Positions 15,741-23,512 of a stretch of DNA of 38,353 nucleotides are shown here, piece after piece. Under the pieces are notes generated by a model. It was not told the DNA's origin and ran no database searches. It saw only the letters and a list, made by a program, of their open reading frames with translations. Source of the stretch: Rhodothermus sp. (GTDB taxonomy: Bacteria > Bacteroidota > Rhodothermia > Rhodothermales > Rhodothermaceae); assembly GCA_015487635.1 (NCBI GenBank), contig WFPM01000169.1, forward strand, positions 1 to 38,353. The letters run 5' to 3'. Every line of letters begins with the position of its first letter. Within the stretch, counting starts at the first letter, position 1. A program made the position numbers and the translations under genes.

Positions 15741-17013
15741 CACAGGCGTGATCGCGCTTCTATGGACTGGTTTACTGGGGGGGTGTAAGGGAGGTCTGCA
15801 GGATCCTGGAAAGGGACAGCACTGGCATCCGGATCCTGCACGGCTGCCTTCACCGGAAGCTTTTGACTGGGTTATCACTGCACAGGACAGTACCGATCCG
15901 GTGCTGCACACATGGGCAGCACGACTGCGGCAGGCGCAACTGCGATGGGAGCGGGGCGCATGGCTTTCGGAAGACCGGTATAGCATGTTTGGAAGGGTGT
16001 GGGATGTGGTGGTGGATGGAGAAGGCCGGGTGGTGGTGCTGGACTTTGAAAATCAGGAAATCCGTGTGTATGACCAACGAGGAAGTTTTGAGACATTGGT
16101 GGGGCATCAAGGTGAAGGTCCGGGCGAGTACATTCAGGCGGGAAGATTGCTGATAGGAGAAAATGATTCTCTGTACGTTTATGATTATTCACGTTCCCTG
16201 TTTGTCATATACCGTCGTCATGAATCAGGATATACGTTTGAGCGCATATTAGATCTGCCGGACGGCGCCTCTTCCTTGGATTATGCCTGTCTTCATTCAG
16301 AAGGATACATCGTAACTCAGAAATCATCGCGCCTCCGAGAAGATCCTTTATTTTACAAAATTGACTTTTCTTCCTCTGTAATAGAAAGCTTTGGAACACA
16401 CAGGCATTATCACACCGAGGAAGATGAAGGATTTCTGCATGACCAGATCAACAGGGCTTACGTACTGTGTGGGCAGGGAGTCGTCGCAGTTTATTTGTTT
16501 TACCCGATCGTCGACTACTTTTCAGGAAATAGAAGATATAGCTTTTTCCTTAAGGAAGTAAATCTTCAACCGTTTCTTCTGATAGATAATAGGATTGCGG
16601 AATATTTGAATACAGATAGATTTATTGAAAAAACATCTTACACAGGATGGGTAGATCAGTTAGAGGAGCCTGTTCTTTTGAAAGAAGATCTCCTGTTTTA
16701 CAACTTCGTTCGGTACGAGGCCAGAAATGGAGAAATCATCAACCGATATCCCATGGCGTATCTGCTGGATTTGCCTCGACGTAAGGCGCTGTTGTTAAAT
16801 CTGGAAGCATATCCTTTTGCTGCGCTGGCGGCCGTGCGGGACTCGGTGCTTGTCGGGTTTCGCTGGGATTTCTACCGGGAAGAAATTCCACACATCGCCT
16901 ATTATGTACTTCCCTCGCAATCGTCCGGCAAGGAGGCTTATGAGTCGCCTGATAACCGGGCTTATCCTGGCTCTATGGCTAACGGGATGCCGGCAAACAG
17001 AGTCTCCCGATGA
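15715..17013 (+). CDS. Six-bladed beta-propeller lipoprotein 1
   Basis: A 432-residue predicted lipoprotein. The N-terminus has a hydrophobic segment ending L-L-G-G-C (lipobox, Cys near residue 24). The body has repeats of a propeller: D-V-V-V-D-G-E-G-R-V-V-V-L-D, I-R-V-Y-D-Q-R-G and G-H-Q-G-E-G-P-G-E-Y; the G-x-G-x-G-P-G-E-[FY] signature is common in NHL/TolB-like six-bladed propellers of Bacteroidota. It is paralogous to the next gene (both begin the mature part with a P-S-P...F-D-W-V stretch). Its coding sequence is unusually AT-rich (41 of 120 bases are G or C in 16561-16680). The last 74 bases overlap the next gene in another frame. Likely sits in a membrane facing the periplasm or outside; ligand unknown. 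Confidence 0.8.
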   Translation: MIVRWWSNSTGVIALLWTGLLGGCKGGLQDPGKGQHWHPDPARLPSPEAFDWVITAQDSTDPVLHTWAARLRQAQLRWERGAWLSEDRYSMFGRVWDVVVDGEGRVVVLDFENQEIRVYDQRGSFETLVGHQGEGPGEYIQAGRLLIGENDSLYVYDYSRSLFVIYRRHESGYTFERILDLPDGASSLDYACLHSEGYIVTQKSSRLREDPLFYKIDFSSSVIESFGTHRHYHTEEDEGFLHDQINRAYVLCGQGVVAVYLFYPIVDYFSGNRRYSFFLKEVNLQPFLLIDNRIAEYLNTDRFIEKTSYTGWVDQLEEPVLLKEDLLFYNFVRYEARNGEIINRYPMAYLLDLPRRKALLLNLEAYPFAALAAVRDSVLVGFRWDFYREEIPHIAYYVLPSQSSGKEAYESPDNRAYPGSMANGMPANRVSR

Positions 17014-18106
17014 GCTCTATCCGAGCCCGGATCGGCTTCAGGGGCCGTTTGATTGGGTGTTGGCGCCTGAACCGGCGCACCAGGGCATCCCTGGCGATCT
17101 AGCGGCCGTGCCGGCGCTTACACAGGCAGAAGTGCTTCGGATAATCGGCGGCTCTGAAGGGCAAACGCCGGACTACTTTCTGGGGCGGGTTGTGTATGCC
17201 ACGTTTGATCCGGAAGGCCAACTGGTGGTCGTCGATCAGGGCAACGGAGAGGTCCGCTTTTTCGATCGGGAAGGTCGTTTTTTGTTCAAGATCGGTCGGA
17301 AGGGGATGGGACCGGGTGAGTTTGACCAGCCCGCTTATGTCGCCTTTGACAGCAGGGGCTGGCTGTACGTGCTGGAAGAAGGTCGGGCGCGCCTGCATCG
17401 CTTCCGGCCGGAAGGGGCAGGTTTTGCGCTGGTGCAGACGTATAACCTGCACTCCCAGCTGCAGGCGAGTCCTCTTGGATGGTGTTTGCTGGCAGATACC
17501 CTGTATGTGTATACCAGTGCGGTGCAAGAGCACCCGCTATTCCATGTGTTGACGCTGGACGGCGTGGTGGTCCGCACTTTTGGGAAGCAGGACGTTTATC
17601 CGCCGGAGGCGTTGCCCAAAGGCTTTGCCCCCTTTTTCCTGGAAGCCCGGTTGTACTGCGATCCCTACGGGTCCGGGCTCATGCTGGCCTATCGATACCT
17701 GCCGGTTCTGGAGTATTACACTACCAGTGGAAATCGTCGGTGGCGGGTGCGGATCGACGGGGCGCCCATTGTAGCGTATCGGAGTGTAGCGGAGGGACGT
17801 TTGCAGCCGGCATTGCGGGCACAGGGATATCGCCTACGCAATCTATGGACACTGCCTTCGGGTAGGGTGCTTATCCATCTGGTGTATCAGGCGCAGCGGT
17901 CGGAGCGTCCCCTTGCTGCCGAGACGATTGCCACATACGTGTTCTGGCTGGATCCTGTGCAGAGGCAATGGGGCTGGCAGAAGGTAACTTTTCCGTTTTT
18001 CCGCCTGTATGCCTGGCAGGGGCGCTATGCGGTGGGAATAAGCCCCGAATCCGAGTTGCCTCACGTCGCCCTGTTTCGCATTCCAGAAACTACGGAAGGC
18101 ACTTGA
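16940..18106 (+). CDS. Six-bladed beta-propeller lipoprotein 2
   Basis: A 388-residue lipoprotein. The start at 16940 is fixed by a perfect AGGAGG at 16931-16936 and by the signal peptide that follows directly (M-S-R-L-I-T-G-L-I-L-A-L-W-L-T-G-C), ending in a lipobox. Propeller strands include Y-A-T-F-D-P-E-G-Q-L-V-V-V-D, V-R-F-F-D-R-E-G-R-F and G-R-K-G-M-G-P-G-E-F, the same signature as propeller 1. The coding sequence has ordinary high G+C, unlike its paralog. It starts inside the end of propeller 1 and is followed 3 bases later by the thioredoxin-fold gene. Function unknown; propellers of this kind bind peptides, sugars or partner proteins. Confidence 0.85.
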   Translation: MSRLITGLILALWLTGCRQTESPDELYPSPDRLQGPFDWVLAPEPAHQGIPGDLAAVPALTQAEVLRIIGGSEGQTPDYFLGRVVYATFDPEGQLVVVDQGNGEVRFFDREGRFLFKIGRKGMGPGEFDQPAYVAFDSRGWLYVLEEGRARLHRFRPEGAGFALVQTYNLHSQLQASPLGWCLLADTLYVYTSAVQEHPLFHVLTLDGVVVRTFGKQDVYPPEALPKGFAPFFLEARLYCDPYGSGLMLAYRYLPVLEYYTTSGNRRWRVRIDGAPIVAYRSVAEGRLQPALRAQGYRLRNLWTLPSGRVLIHLVYQAQRSERPLAAETIATYVFWLDPVQRQWGWQKVTFPFFRLYAWQGRYAVGISPESELPHVALFRIPETTEGT

Positions 18107-18109
18107 TGC

Positions 18110-18652
18110 ATGAAAAGTATGCGGGATGGCCTGTTGCTACTCAGCGGGCTTTTACTAGGGCTGGCAGCTCCGCTCTACTATCAGAAGCTGAGCCCGGATC
18201 CCTGGCGGCTCCTGGCAGATACCGGGCGGAGAACCCTTGTGCTGGTATACATCGGTTCGCCAACGTGCGGCCCCTCCAATGATCCCCGGTTACCTTCCTT
18301 GATGGAGGCCGTGCGCACGCGCCTTTCTGCAGCAGCAGTGGCGCAGGGGATTGCTTTTCGAGTGGTGGGGATTGCCATCAGCCGTGACGTGCGGAGTGGC
18401 CTAGATCATCTGGAGAAGGTGGGGCCTTTTCACGAGATAGCTGCAGGAGCACGCTGGCACAATCTGGCCATGCGGTATGTGCAGGAGGTGGCTCCAGGCT
18501 TAGAGGCTACCCCGCAGCTGATTTTGCTGGATTGGCGTCCGGATTCCGTTCGCCCACTCCTTCGATGGATCGGCGTAGATAAAATGGAGCGGTGGGTAGA
18601 AGCCGGCATGCCGCTTCCACGTCTGGACGACATGGCCGCTCAATCCCAGTGA
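18110..18652 (+). CDS. Membrane-anchored thioredoxin-fold protein with a CGPS site
   Basis: A 180-residue protein with an N-terminal hydrophobic anchor or signal (7-23) and a thioredoxin-like domain. The first strand and active-site turn read L-V-L-V-Y-I-G-S-P-T-C53-G-P-S56, that is CxxS instead of CxxC, and the cis-Pro loop is A-T-P-Q-L-I-L. G-P-F-H-E-I near 103-108 and R-W-H-N-L further on look like a conserved patch of a family I have seen only as hypothetical in Gemmatimonadota/Rhodothermota-type genomes (recollection, not checked). A lone Cys could form mixed disulfides or isomerise, but not oxidise by itself. It closes the peptide/propeller operon, so the Cys-rich peptides are attractive partners. 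Confidence 0.75.
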   Translation: MKSMRDGLLLLSGLLLGLAAPLYYQKLSPDPWRLLADTGRRTLVLVYIGSPTCGPSNDPRLPSLMEAVRTRLSAAAVAQGIAFRVVGIAISRDVRSGLDHLEKVGPFHEIAAGARWHNLAMRYVQEVAPGLEATPQLILLDWRPDSVRPLLRWIGVDKMERWVEAGMPLPRLDDMAAQSQ

Positions 18653-18669
18653 AGACAGACCACCTGCTT

Positions 18670-18686
18670 CCTTTCTGGCGGAAAGG
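18670..18686. terminator. Candidate hairpin after the peptide/propeller operon
   Basis: A perfect inverted repeat CCTTTC-TGGCG-GAAAGG lies 17 bases after the stop of the thioredoxin-fold gene and just after the end of the opposing sorting-domain fragment. It could serve both strands, but there is no T tract on either side. Confidence 0.35.
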
Positions 18687-18687
18687 T

Positions 18688-18992
18688 TCAGGCCAGGCGC
18701 GTCAGCGTCCGGACCTGCACGCCCGATTCGGTTTCGAGGCGGACCAGATAGGTGCCGGCCGCCAGGTGAGCGCCGTCGAAGGTAAACCGGTAGGTGCCGG
18801 CCGGCCGGACGCCTTCGACAAGCCGGGCCACTTTGCGGCCGAGCAGGTCGTAGACGGCCAGCCGTACACGTTGCATTCGGTCCAGCGCGAATGTGGGCGT
18901 CGTGGTGAACCGGAACGGGTTCGGGGGCCGGCCTGCAGGGCCACGGCGGCCGGGATCGTCCGGGCGTCATGCGCCAGTGCCGTCAGTAGCAA
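18688..18992 (-). pseudogene. Orphan type IX secretion (Por) C-terminal sorting domain, frameshifted remnant
   Basis: Reading the minus strand from 18966 to 18688 gives a near-complete type A sorting domain: N-P-F-R-F-T-T-T, then L-A-V-Y-D-L-L-G-R-K-V, then A-G-T-Y-R-F-T-F-D and L-A-A-G-T-Y-L-V-R-L. Its frame closes upstream at a stop at 18967-18969. A second frame (TTG at 18992) reads ...I-P-A-A-V-A-L-Q-A-G-P, which is just what normally precedes N-P-F in such proteins. One extra base in the five-C run at 18923-18927 (minus strand) would join the two. Even joined, only about 100 residues remain and no catalytic or binding domain precedes it, so it is a remnant of a secreted protein cut down by deletion. 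A sequencing error in the run is an alternative for the frameshift only. Confidence 0.7.
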
Positions 18993-19420
18993 CGCAGCCG
19001 ACGGTGTACCCTTTTAAGATCGCCGGCCGGGTAGCCTCCGCCTGTTATCCGACGATTAACCGGGCATTAGCGAATCGTTAACGGTGGGCTTGATGGCGCT
19101 TTTCATAAAACGCTGGCGTGTTAAGTGGTCTCGTTTTTCGATAGAAGGAAAGATTCGGCGCCTGTCGAAACAAAGCTCCGGCACTCTGGTTGGGCCGAAA
19201 AGCTGAGGGACGTTCGGGAAAGGGCGTGTGCTCCGTCGTGGTGGGCGCAACCGCGTGATCCAGGCAGCCGCCTTGCTCCGTCCCGACCCGAGCACCTGTG
19301 AAAGGCGAATGCCAGCGTATTGTTAGAAGTTATCCGAAAAATAGGTTCGGAGCAGCTCGCAATTTCTCGCGTGGTTATAGCTTGCTGTTTGAATTCGTAT
19401 GCAGCACGCCCAACGCGCTC
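18993..19420. other. Non-coding stretch between the sorting-domain remnant and the repeat cluster
   Basis: No reading frame here has a recognisable product, and those open are short and lack ribosome-binding sites. The sequence is of mixed composition. It may be decayed coding DNA linked to the lost upstream part of the sorting-domain gene, but I see no family signature on either strand. Confidence 0.4.
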
Positions 19421-19685
19421 GTAGTCAGGCACGGACGCAGCGCAGTGCCGGCTCGGGTGACGCCCCTACGGCTAGCGCCTTCGTGGCTGACTACAAACGC
19501 AATTGGTGCTCGTGGTCAGGCGCGAAGCGCCGGCTTACCAGATTTCCCCTTGTTTTCCGGATGAGTTTTAAGTTCTAGACAACCACTTTGGCGGGCGCTT
19601 TCGTGCCTTACTACCGACGCGTGCCTGCTTGTAGTCAGGCACGAAGCGAAGCGGGGTGCCGCTGAGAGCCGCCGGTGCCTGATAC
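19421..19685. repeat. Cluster of alternating inverted REP-like repeats
   Basis: Copies of a roughly 19-base unit, close to GTAGTCAGGCACGAAGCGC, occur in alternating orientation: direct at 19421-19440, inverted at 19474-19494, direct (worn) at 19513-19530, inverted at 19595-19614, direct at 19631-19650, and a worn inverted copy at 19674-19685. Neighbouring pairs can fold into long hairpins, and the third copy also contains its own GGCGC-GAA-GCGCC hairpin. This is the layout of REP/BIME elements. No transposase is adjacent. The copies are unequal and widely spaced, so this is not a CRISPR. Confidence 0.65.
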
Positions 19686-19795
19686 GGGTGGTGTTGACGG
19701 CATGCCGCTTATGTCTGGCGCCTGAGGCGGACGATGAACAGGGGTAAGCCATAAATGTGCGGGCCGAAGGGGGCGTGAGATAGGGGCTACCCCGA

Positions 19796-21025
19796 ATGCA
19801 GGTACCAACCGGCCCGAACAGGATGGCGGCCCGATCGGAATGGCGCATTCTGCTGGCGCTCTGGCTGATGGTCTTTTCAGCCAGCAGTCAGGTGGTCATC
19901 ATGGCGCCAATCCTGCCGCGTATCGGGGCCACGCTGGGCATTGCCGAAGTCGAGCAGGGAAGCCTGATTACAGCCTATGCCGTGATGCTCAGTGTGATGG
20001 CGCTGGTGGCCGGACCCGTCTCGGACCGGCTGGGGCGGCGGCCGATGCTGCTGGCCGGAAGCGGGGCCATGTCGGCTGCGTTGCTGCTGCACGGCGTGGC
20101 CTACAGCTTCGCCGCACTGCTGGCGGTGCGGGCGCTGGCCGGAGCGGCCGGCGGACTGCTCAGCGGCGCGGCCGTCAGCTACGTGGGCGACTATTTCCCG
20201 TACGAGCGCCGCGGCTGGGCCAACGGCTGGGTGATGAGCGGGATCGCCTTCGGCCAGATCGTGGGGATTCCGACCGGGACGCTGCTGGCGGGACTGGCCG
20301 ACTTCCGCTGGCCGTTTCTGATGTTCGGGCTCACGATGGCGCTGGCCACGCTTCTGATCTGGCGTTACGTGCCGCAGCCGCCCGGCGTGCGCTCCGAGCT
20401 GCCGCTTTCGCTTCGCAACGTTCTCCGCCGCTACTACGAGTTGCTTCGCCGGCCGGACACGGCCCGCTCGCCGCTCGTGTACTTCCTGATGTTTTTCAGT
20501 ATCGGGCTTTTTCTGATTTACCTGCCCACCTGGTTGGAGCACACGCAGAGCTTCCGGACCGAAGAGATGGCGCTGCTTTTTCTCATCGGCGGGCTGGCGA
20601 ACGTGGTGGTCGGACCGCTGGCCGGGCGGCTTTCGGATCGCATCGGCCGCAAACCCTTGATCGTGGGGGCCACGCTGGGGCTGGCGGTGCTGATGGCAGG
20701 TGCGCCGCTGCTGATGCAGGGCGATGTGGCCATTTACACGCTGTTTGCGCTGGCGATGGCGCTGGTGGGCATGCGGATGAGTCCGCTGCAATCGCTGTTG
20801 ACGGCGCTGGTGCCGGGCGCGCGGCGCGGTTCGCTCATGAGCCTGTCGATTGCACTGGGCCAGCTCGGTATCGGGATCAGCGGCGTGGCGGCCGGCTGGC
20901 TCTACACGCAGTACGGCTACCTCAGCAATGCGCTGCTGGGTGCGTTCGCGCTGGTGCTGATGGCGCTGGTGGTGGGCTACGGCCTGCCCGAGCCCGACTT
21001 GCAGGCTTCGGTGAAGGAAGGGTAG
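19796..21025 (+). CDS. MFS transporter
   Basis: A 409-residue major facilitator with 12 predicted membrane helices in two halves. Motif A appears in both halves: G-P-V-S-D-R-L-G-R-R-P in the loop after TM2 (about 75-85) and G-R-L-S-D-R-I-G-R-K-P at the matching place of the second half. The first half has further drug:H+-antiporter-like features (R-A-L-A-G-A-A-G-G near TM4), so it is probably an exporter, but the substrate cannot be told. Two starts are possible: ATG 19796, with AGGGG about 10 bases before it, and ATG 19823 (M-A-A-R-S-E-W). It stands alone on the plus strand and ends 1 base from the convergent epimerase gene. Confidence 0.9.
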   Translation: MQVPTGPNRMAARSEWRILLALWLMVFSASSQVVIMAPILPRIGATLGIAEVEQGSLITAYAVMLSVMALVAGPVSDRLGRRPMLLAGSGAMSAALLLHGVAYSFAALLAVRALAGAAGGLLSGAAVSYVGDYFPYERRGWANGWVMSGIAFGQIVGIPTGTLLAGLADFRWPFLMFGLTMALATLLIWRYVPQPPGVRSELPLSLRNVLRRYYELLRRPDTARSPLVYFLMFFSIGLFLIYLPTWLEHTQSFRTEEMALLFLIGGLANVVVGPLAGRLSDRIGRKPLIVGATLGLAVLMAGAPLLMQGDVAIYTLFALAMALVGMRMSPLQSLLTALVPGARRGSLMSLSIALGQLGIGISGVAAGWLYTQYGYLSNALLGAFALVLMALVVGYGLPEPDLQASVKEG

Positions 21026-21026
21026 G

Positions 21027-22034
21027 CTACAGCCAGCCCTGCTGCCGGTACCAGGCGATGGTTTCCTGAATGCCTTCTTCGAGGCCGATCTGCTGCCGGT
21101 AGCCGAAGTCGCGGCGGGCTTTGTCCACCGCGCACATCTTGCAGGCGTGGCGGATTTCGCGGGCTTTTTCTCGGTTGAGTGGCGGGTAGGTGCCTGTCAT
21201 GCGCCCGGCCAGCTCCACCAGTGCACCGATCGGTTCTACCAGAAACGGCGGGATGTGCACGGTCAGGGCCCGGCGGCCCAGGGCTTTCAACGTGGCGTCC
21301 CGGATCTCGTGCCAGGAGTAGAACTGCTCGCTGCCGATGAAGTAGGTCTGGCCGGTGGTGATGTCCGACTCGGCGGCGTCCACCATGCCGCGCACCAGGT
21401 CGCGCACGTGCACTAGGCTCAGTTCGGGGCGACGGCCGCTGCCCACGATGGGGCACAGCCCCCGGCTGACCGTGCGGAAGAACGTGTAGATGTCGGCCTC
21501 GCGGGGGCCGTAGACGGCCGGCGGGCGCACCACGACGAGGGGAAGCCGCTCGGCGAACGACGGACCGTCGGCGCGGGGCGCCCGCAGCGCCTGCTCCATG
21601 AGCGCCTTGCTCCGGCCGTAGGCGCTGAGCGGACGCAGCGGCGATTCCTCGGTGGCCACGCCGCCCTGACAGTAGCCCACGGCCGCCAGGCTGCTCGTGA
21701 TGAGCACTTTGCGGACGTTCGGGTTGGCCGTCAGCACGGCGCCCAGCAGGTTCAGCGTGGCCGTGATGTTGCCCTGCTCGAAGGTGGCCCAGTCGCGCGC
21801 CCGCGTCACGCCCGCCACGTGAAAGACCACGTCTGCGTCGCGCACGGCTTCCCAGAGCACTTCGATCCGGGAAAAGTCGCCACGGACGGGCACGATGTCG
21901 AGTCCTTCGAGCCAGCGCAGTTCCTTTCGCACCAGACAGCGCACTTCGCGGTAGCCCCGGCGCAGCAGTTCTTCTACCAGGTGACTGCCGATGAAGCCGG
22001 TTCCGCCGGTAACGAACGCAACGCCTCGGTTCAT
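21027..22034 (-). CDS. Extended SDR, NAD-dependent epimerase/dehydratase
   Basis: A 335-residue Rossmann-fold enzyme. The nucleotide-binding motif is T-G-G-T-G-F-I-G (about 9-16) at the N-terminus, and the catalytic Y-G-R-S-K (YxxxK) lies near 139-143, with S-S-L-A in the upstream Ser strand. The pattern H-V-A-G-V-T-R-A and V-V-R-P-P-A-V-Y-G-P are typical of the extended family that acts on nucleotide sugars, hydroxysteroids or dihydroflavonols. The substrate is not clear. It is 12 bases downstream of rlmD on the same strand, and converges with the MFS gene. Confidence 0.9.
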   Translation of the reverse strand: MNRGVAFVTGGTGFIGSHLVEELLRRGYREVRCLVRKELRWLEGLDIVPVRGDFSRIEVLWEAVRDADVVFHVAGVTRARDWATFEQGNITATLNLLGAVLTANPNVRKVLITSSLAAVGYCQGGVATEESPLRPLSAYGRSKALMEQALRAPRADGPSFAERLPLVVVRPPAVYGPREADIYTFFRTVSRGLCPIVGSGRRPELSLVHVRDLVRGMVDAAESDITTGQTYFIGSEQFYSWHEIRDATLKALGRRALTVHIPPFLVEPIGALVELAGRMTGTYPPLNREKAREIRHACKMCAVDKARRDFGYRQQIGLEEGIQETIAWYRQQGWL

Positions 22035-22046
22035 GGCACCAGCAGG

Positions 22047-23447
22047 TTAACGGGCCCGCAGGGCAACGACACTCTCCACATGGTCGGTGTGCGGAAATAG
22101 ATCGACGGGCTGCACGGCCTCGATCCGGTACTGCTCACGGAGCAACTTCAGGTCGCGGGCCTGGGTCTGGGGATTGCAGCTCACGTAGACGAACCGTTCC
22201 GGGCGGAGTTGGCCGATGCGGCGCACTACCTTCGGATGTATGCCTGCCCGCGGCGGATCGACGATCACGACGTCGGGGCGGCCGTGCGCGCGCACAAACG
22301 CCGGCGTGAGCACTTCCAGCAGGTCGCCGGCCACGAAGGTGCAGTTCGTGATGCCGTTGGCCGCTGCATTGGCGCGGGCGTTCTCGACGGCCGATGCGAC
22401 CAGCTCCACGCCCACGACGCGGCGCACGTGCGGGGCGATAAAGATAGAGATCGTGCCGGTGCCGCAGTAGAGATCGTAAACCAGGTCGTTCGGGCGCAGC
22501 GTGGCCAGCTCACGGGCCACTTCGTAAAGCCGTTCGGCCTGCTCGGTGTTCGTCTGGAAAAATGCATCGGGGGCGATCTCGAAGCGAAACGGCCCGATGC
22601 AATCGTGAATGACCCCCGGACCGAAGATCGTGTAGGTGGCTTCGCCGTAGGAGACCTGGGCCGGGCGCGTGTTGATCGTATTGACGAGCGTGGTGACTTC
22701 CGGAAAGTGCGTCTGCAGGAAGACGCCCAGCTCGGCCATGCGGGCCTCGTCGTAGCGGCTGGTGACCAGGTTGACCATGACCTCACCGGTGCGCGTGCCC
22801 GTGCGGATCACCAGATGGCGCAGGTAGCCTTCGTGCCGTCGGATGTCCCACGGCTCCCAGCCTTTCTCCTTGAAAAACGCCCGCAGCGCGTTGAGCAACC
22901 GCACGGTGATCGGCTCGGGCAGGTGGCATTCCTCCAGATCGATCACCTTGTAGAAGTTGCCCGGCACGTGGAGTCCCACGGCGAAGTGGCGGTCGAGCGG
23001 CCGGCCGCTGGCAATTTCGTCAGCTGTCAGCCAGCGGTCTGCGCTGAAGGAAAACTCCATCTTGTTGCGATAGCCGTAGAGCCGGGGAGAAGGCAGCGTG
23101 GGACGCACCTCGACGTCTTCGAAGCCGCCGTGGTGAACGAGCGCCTCATAGACGCTCTGGCGTTTGGCTTCGAGCTGGGCTTCGTAGCGCACATGCTGCC
23201 ACTTGCAGCCTCCGCAGGTGCCGAAGTAACGACAGCGCGGCTCGGTGCGGAGCGGGCTCGGCTCGAGCAGCTCGACGATGCGCCCCTCGGCGTAGTTTTT
23301 CTTGCGCTTGATGACGCGCACGCGCGCCCGGTCGCCGGGCACACCGCCTTCGACGAACAGCACGTAGCCGTCCACACGGGTGAGCGACTTGCCGCGGTCG
23401 GCGAATTTTTCGACAATCAGCTCCAGCTCGGCGCCTTTTTTCAGCAC
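22047..23447 (-). CDS. rlmD: RlmD-type 23S rRNA (uracil-C5) methyltransferase
   Basis: A 466-residue SAM-dependent RNA m5U methyltransferase. An N-terminal TRAM domain (about 1-60) is followed by an iron-sulfur motif with Cys72, Cys78 and Cys81 (C-x5-C-G-G-C). The SAM site is D-L-Y-C-G-T-G-T-I-S, the substrate loop V-D-P-P-R-A-G, and the catalytic Cys lies in V-S-C-N-P-Q-T. The gene starts at GTG: no ATG exists before the upstream in-frame stop. RlmD methylates U1939 in E. coli; assignment within the RlmD/RlmCD/TrmA-like group in this phylum is by similarity, so the exact target is less sure than the reaction. Confidence 0.93.
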   Translation of the reverse strand: MLKKGAELELIVEKFADRGKSLTRVDGYVLFVEGGVPGDRARVRVIKRKKNYAEGRIVELLEPSPLRTEPRCRYFGTCGGCKWQHVRYEAQLEAKRQSVYEALVHHGGFEDVEVRPTLPSPRLYGYRNKMEFSFSADRWLTADEIASGRPLDRHFAVGLHVPGNFYKVIDLEECHLPEPITVRLLNALRAFFKEKGWEPWDIRRHEGYLRHLVIRTGTRTGEVMVNLVTSRYDEARMAELGVFLQTHFPEVTTLVNTINTRPAQVSYGEATYTIFGPGVIHDCIGPFRFEIAPDAFFQTNTEQAERLYEVARELATLRPNDLVYDLYCGTGTISIFIAPHVRRVVGVELVASAVENARANAAANGITNCTFVAGDLLEVLTPAFVRAHGRPDVVIVDPPRAGIHPKVVRRIGQLRPERFVYVSCNPQTQARDLKLLREQYRIEAVQPVDLFPHTDHVESVVALRAR

Positions 23448-23512
23448 GACACTTCCGGGGTGGGTCCATGATTGGGCTCAACAAACCACCGAGCCGGCGA
23501 AAGGGTTCGGTG

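Noticed and set aside
18500-18970. A 156-codon minus-strand frame across the end of the thioredoxin-fold gene
   Set aside because: It crosses the opposing gene in an unrelated frame and is only the out-of-frame reading of the sorting-domain remnant.
19298-19564. An 88-codon plus-strand frame in the gene-poor region
   Set aside because: It runs through the inverted repeats, has no ribosome-binding site and matches nothing I recognise.
19421-19685. Possible CRISPR array
   Set aside because: Repeats alternate in orientation, vary in sequence and are unevenly spaced, which fits REP-like elements instead.
19840-21069. A 409-codon plus-strand frame overlapping the MFS gene
   Set aside because: It is the MFS gene read in another frame, giving a Gly/Arg/Ala-rich sequence without hydrophobic helices.
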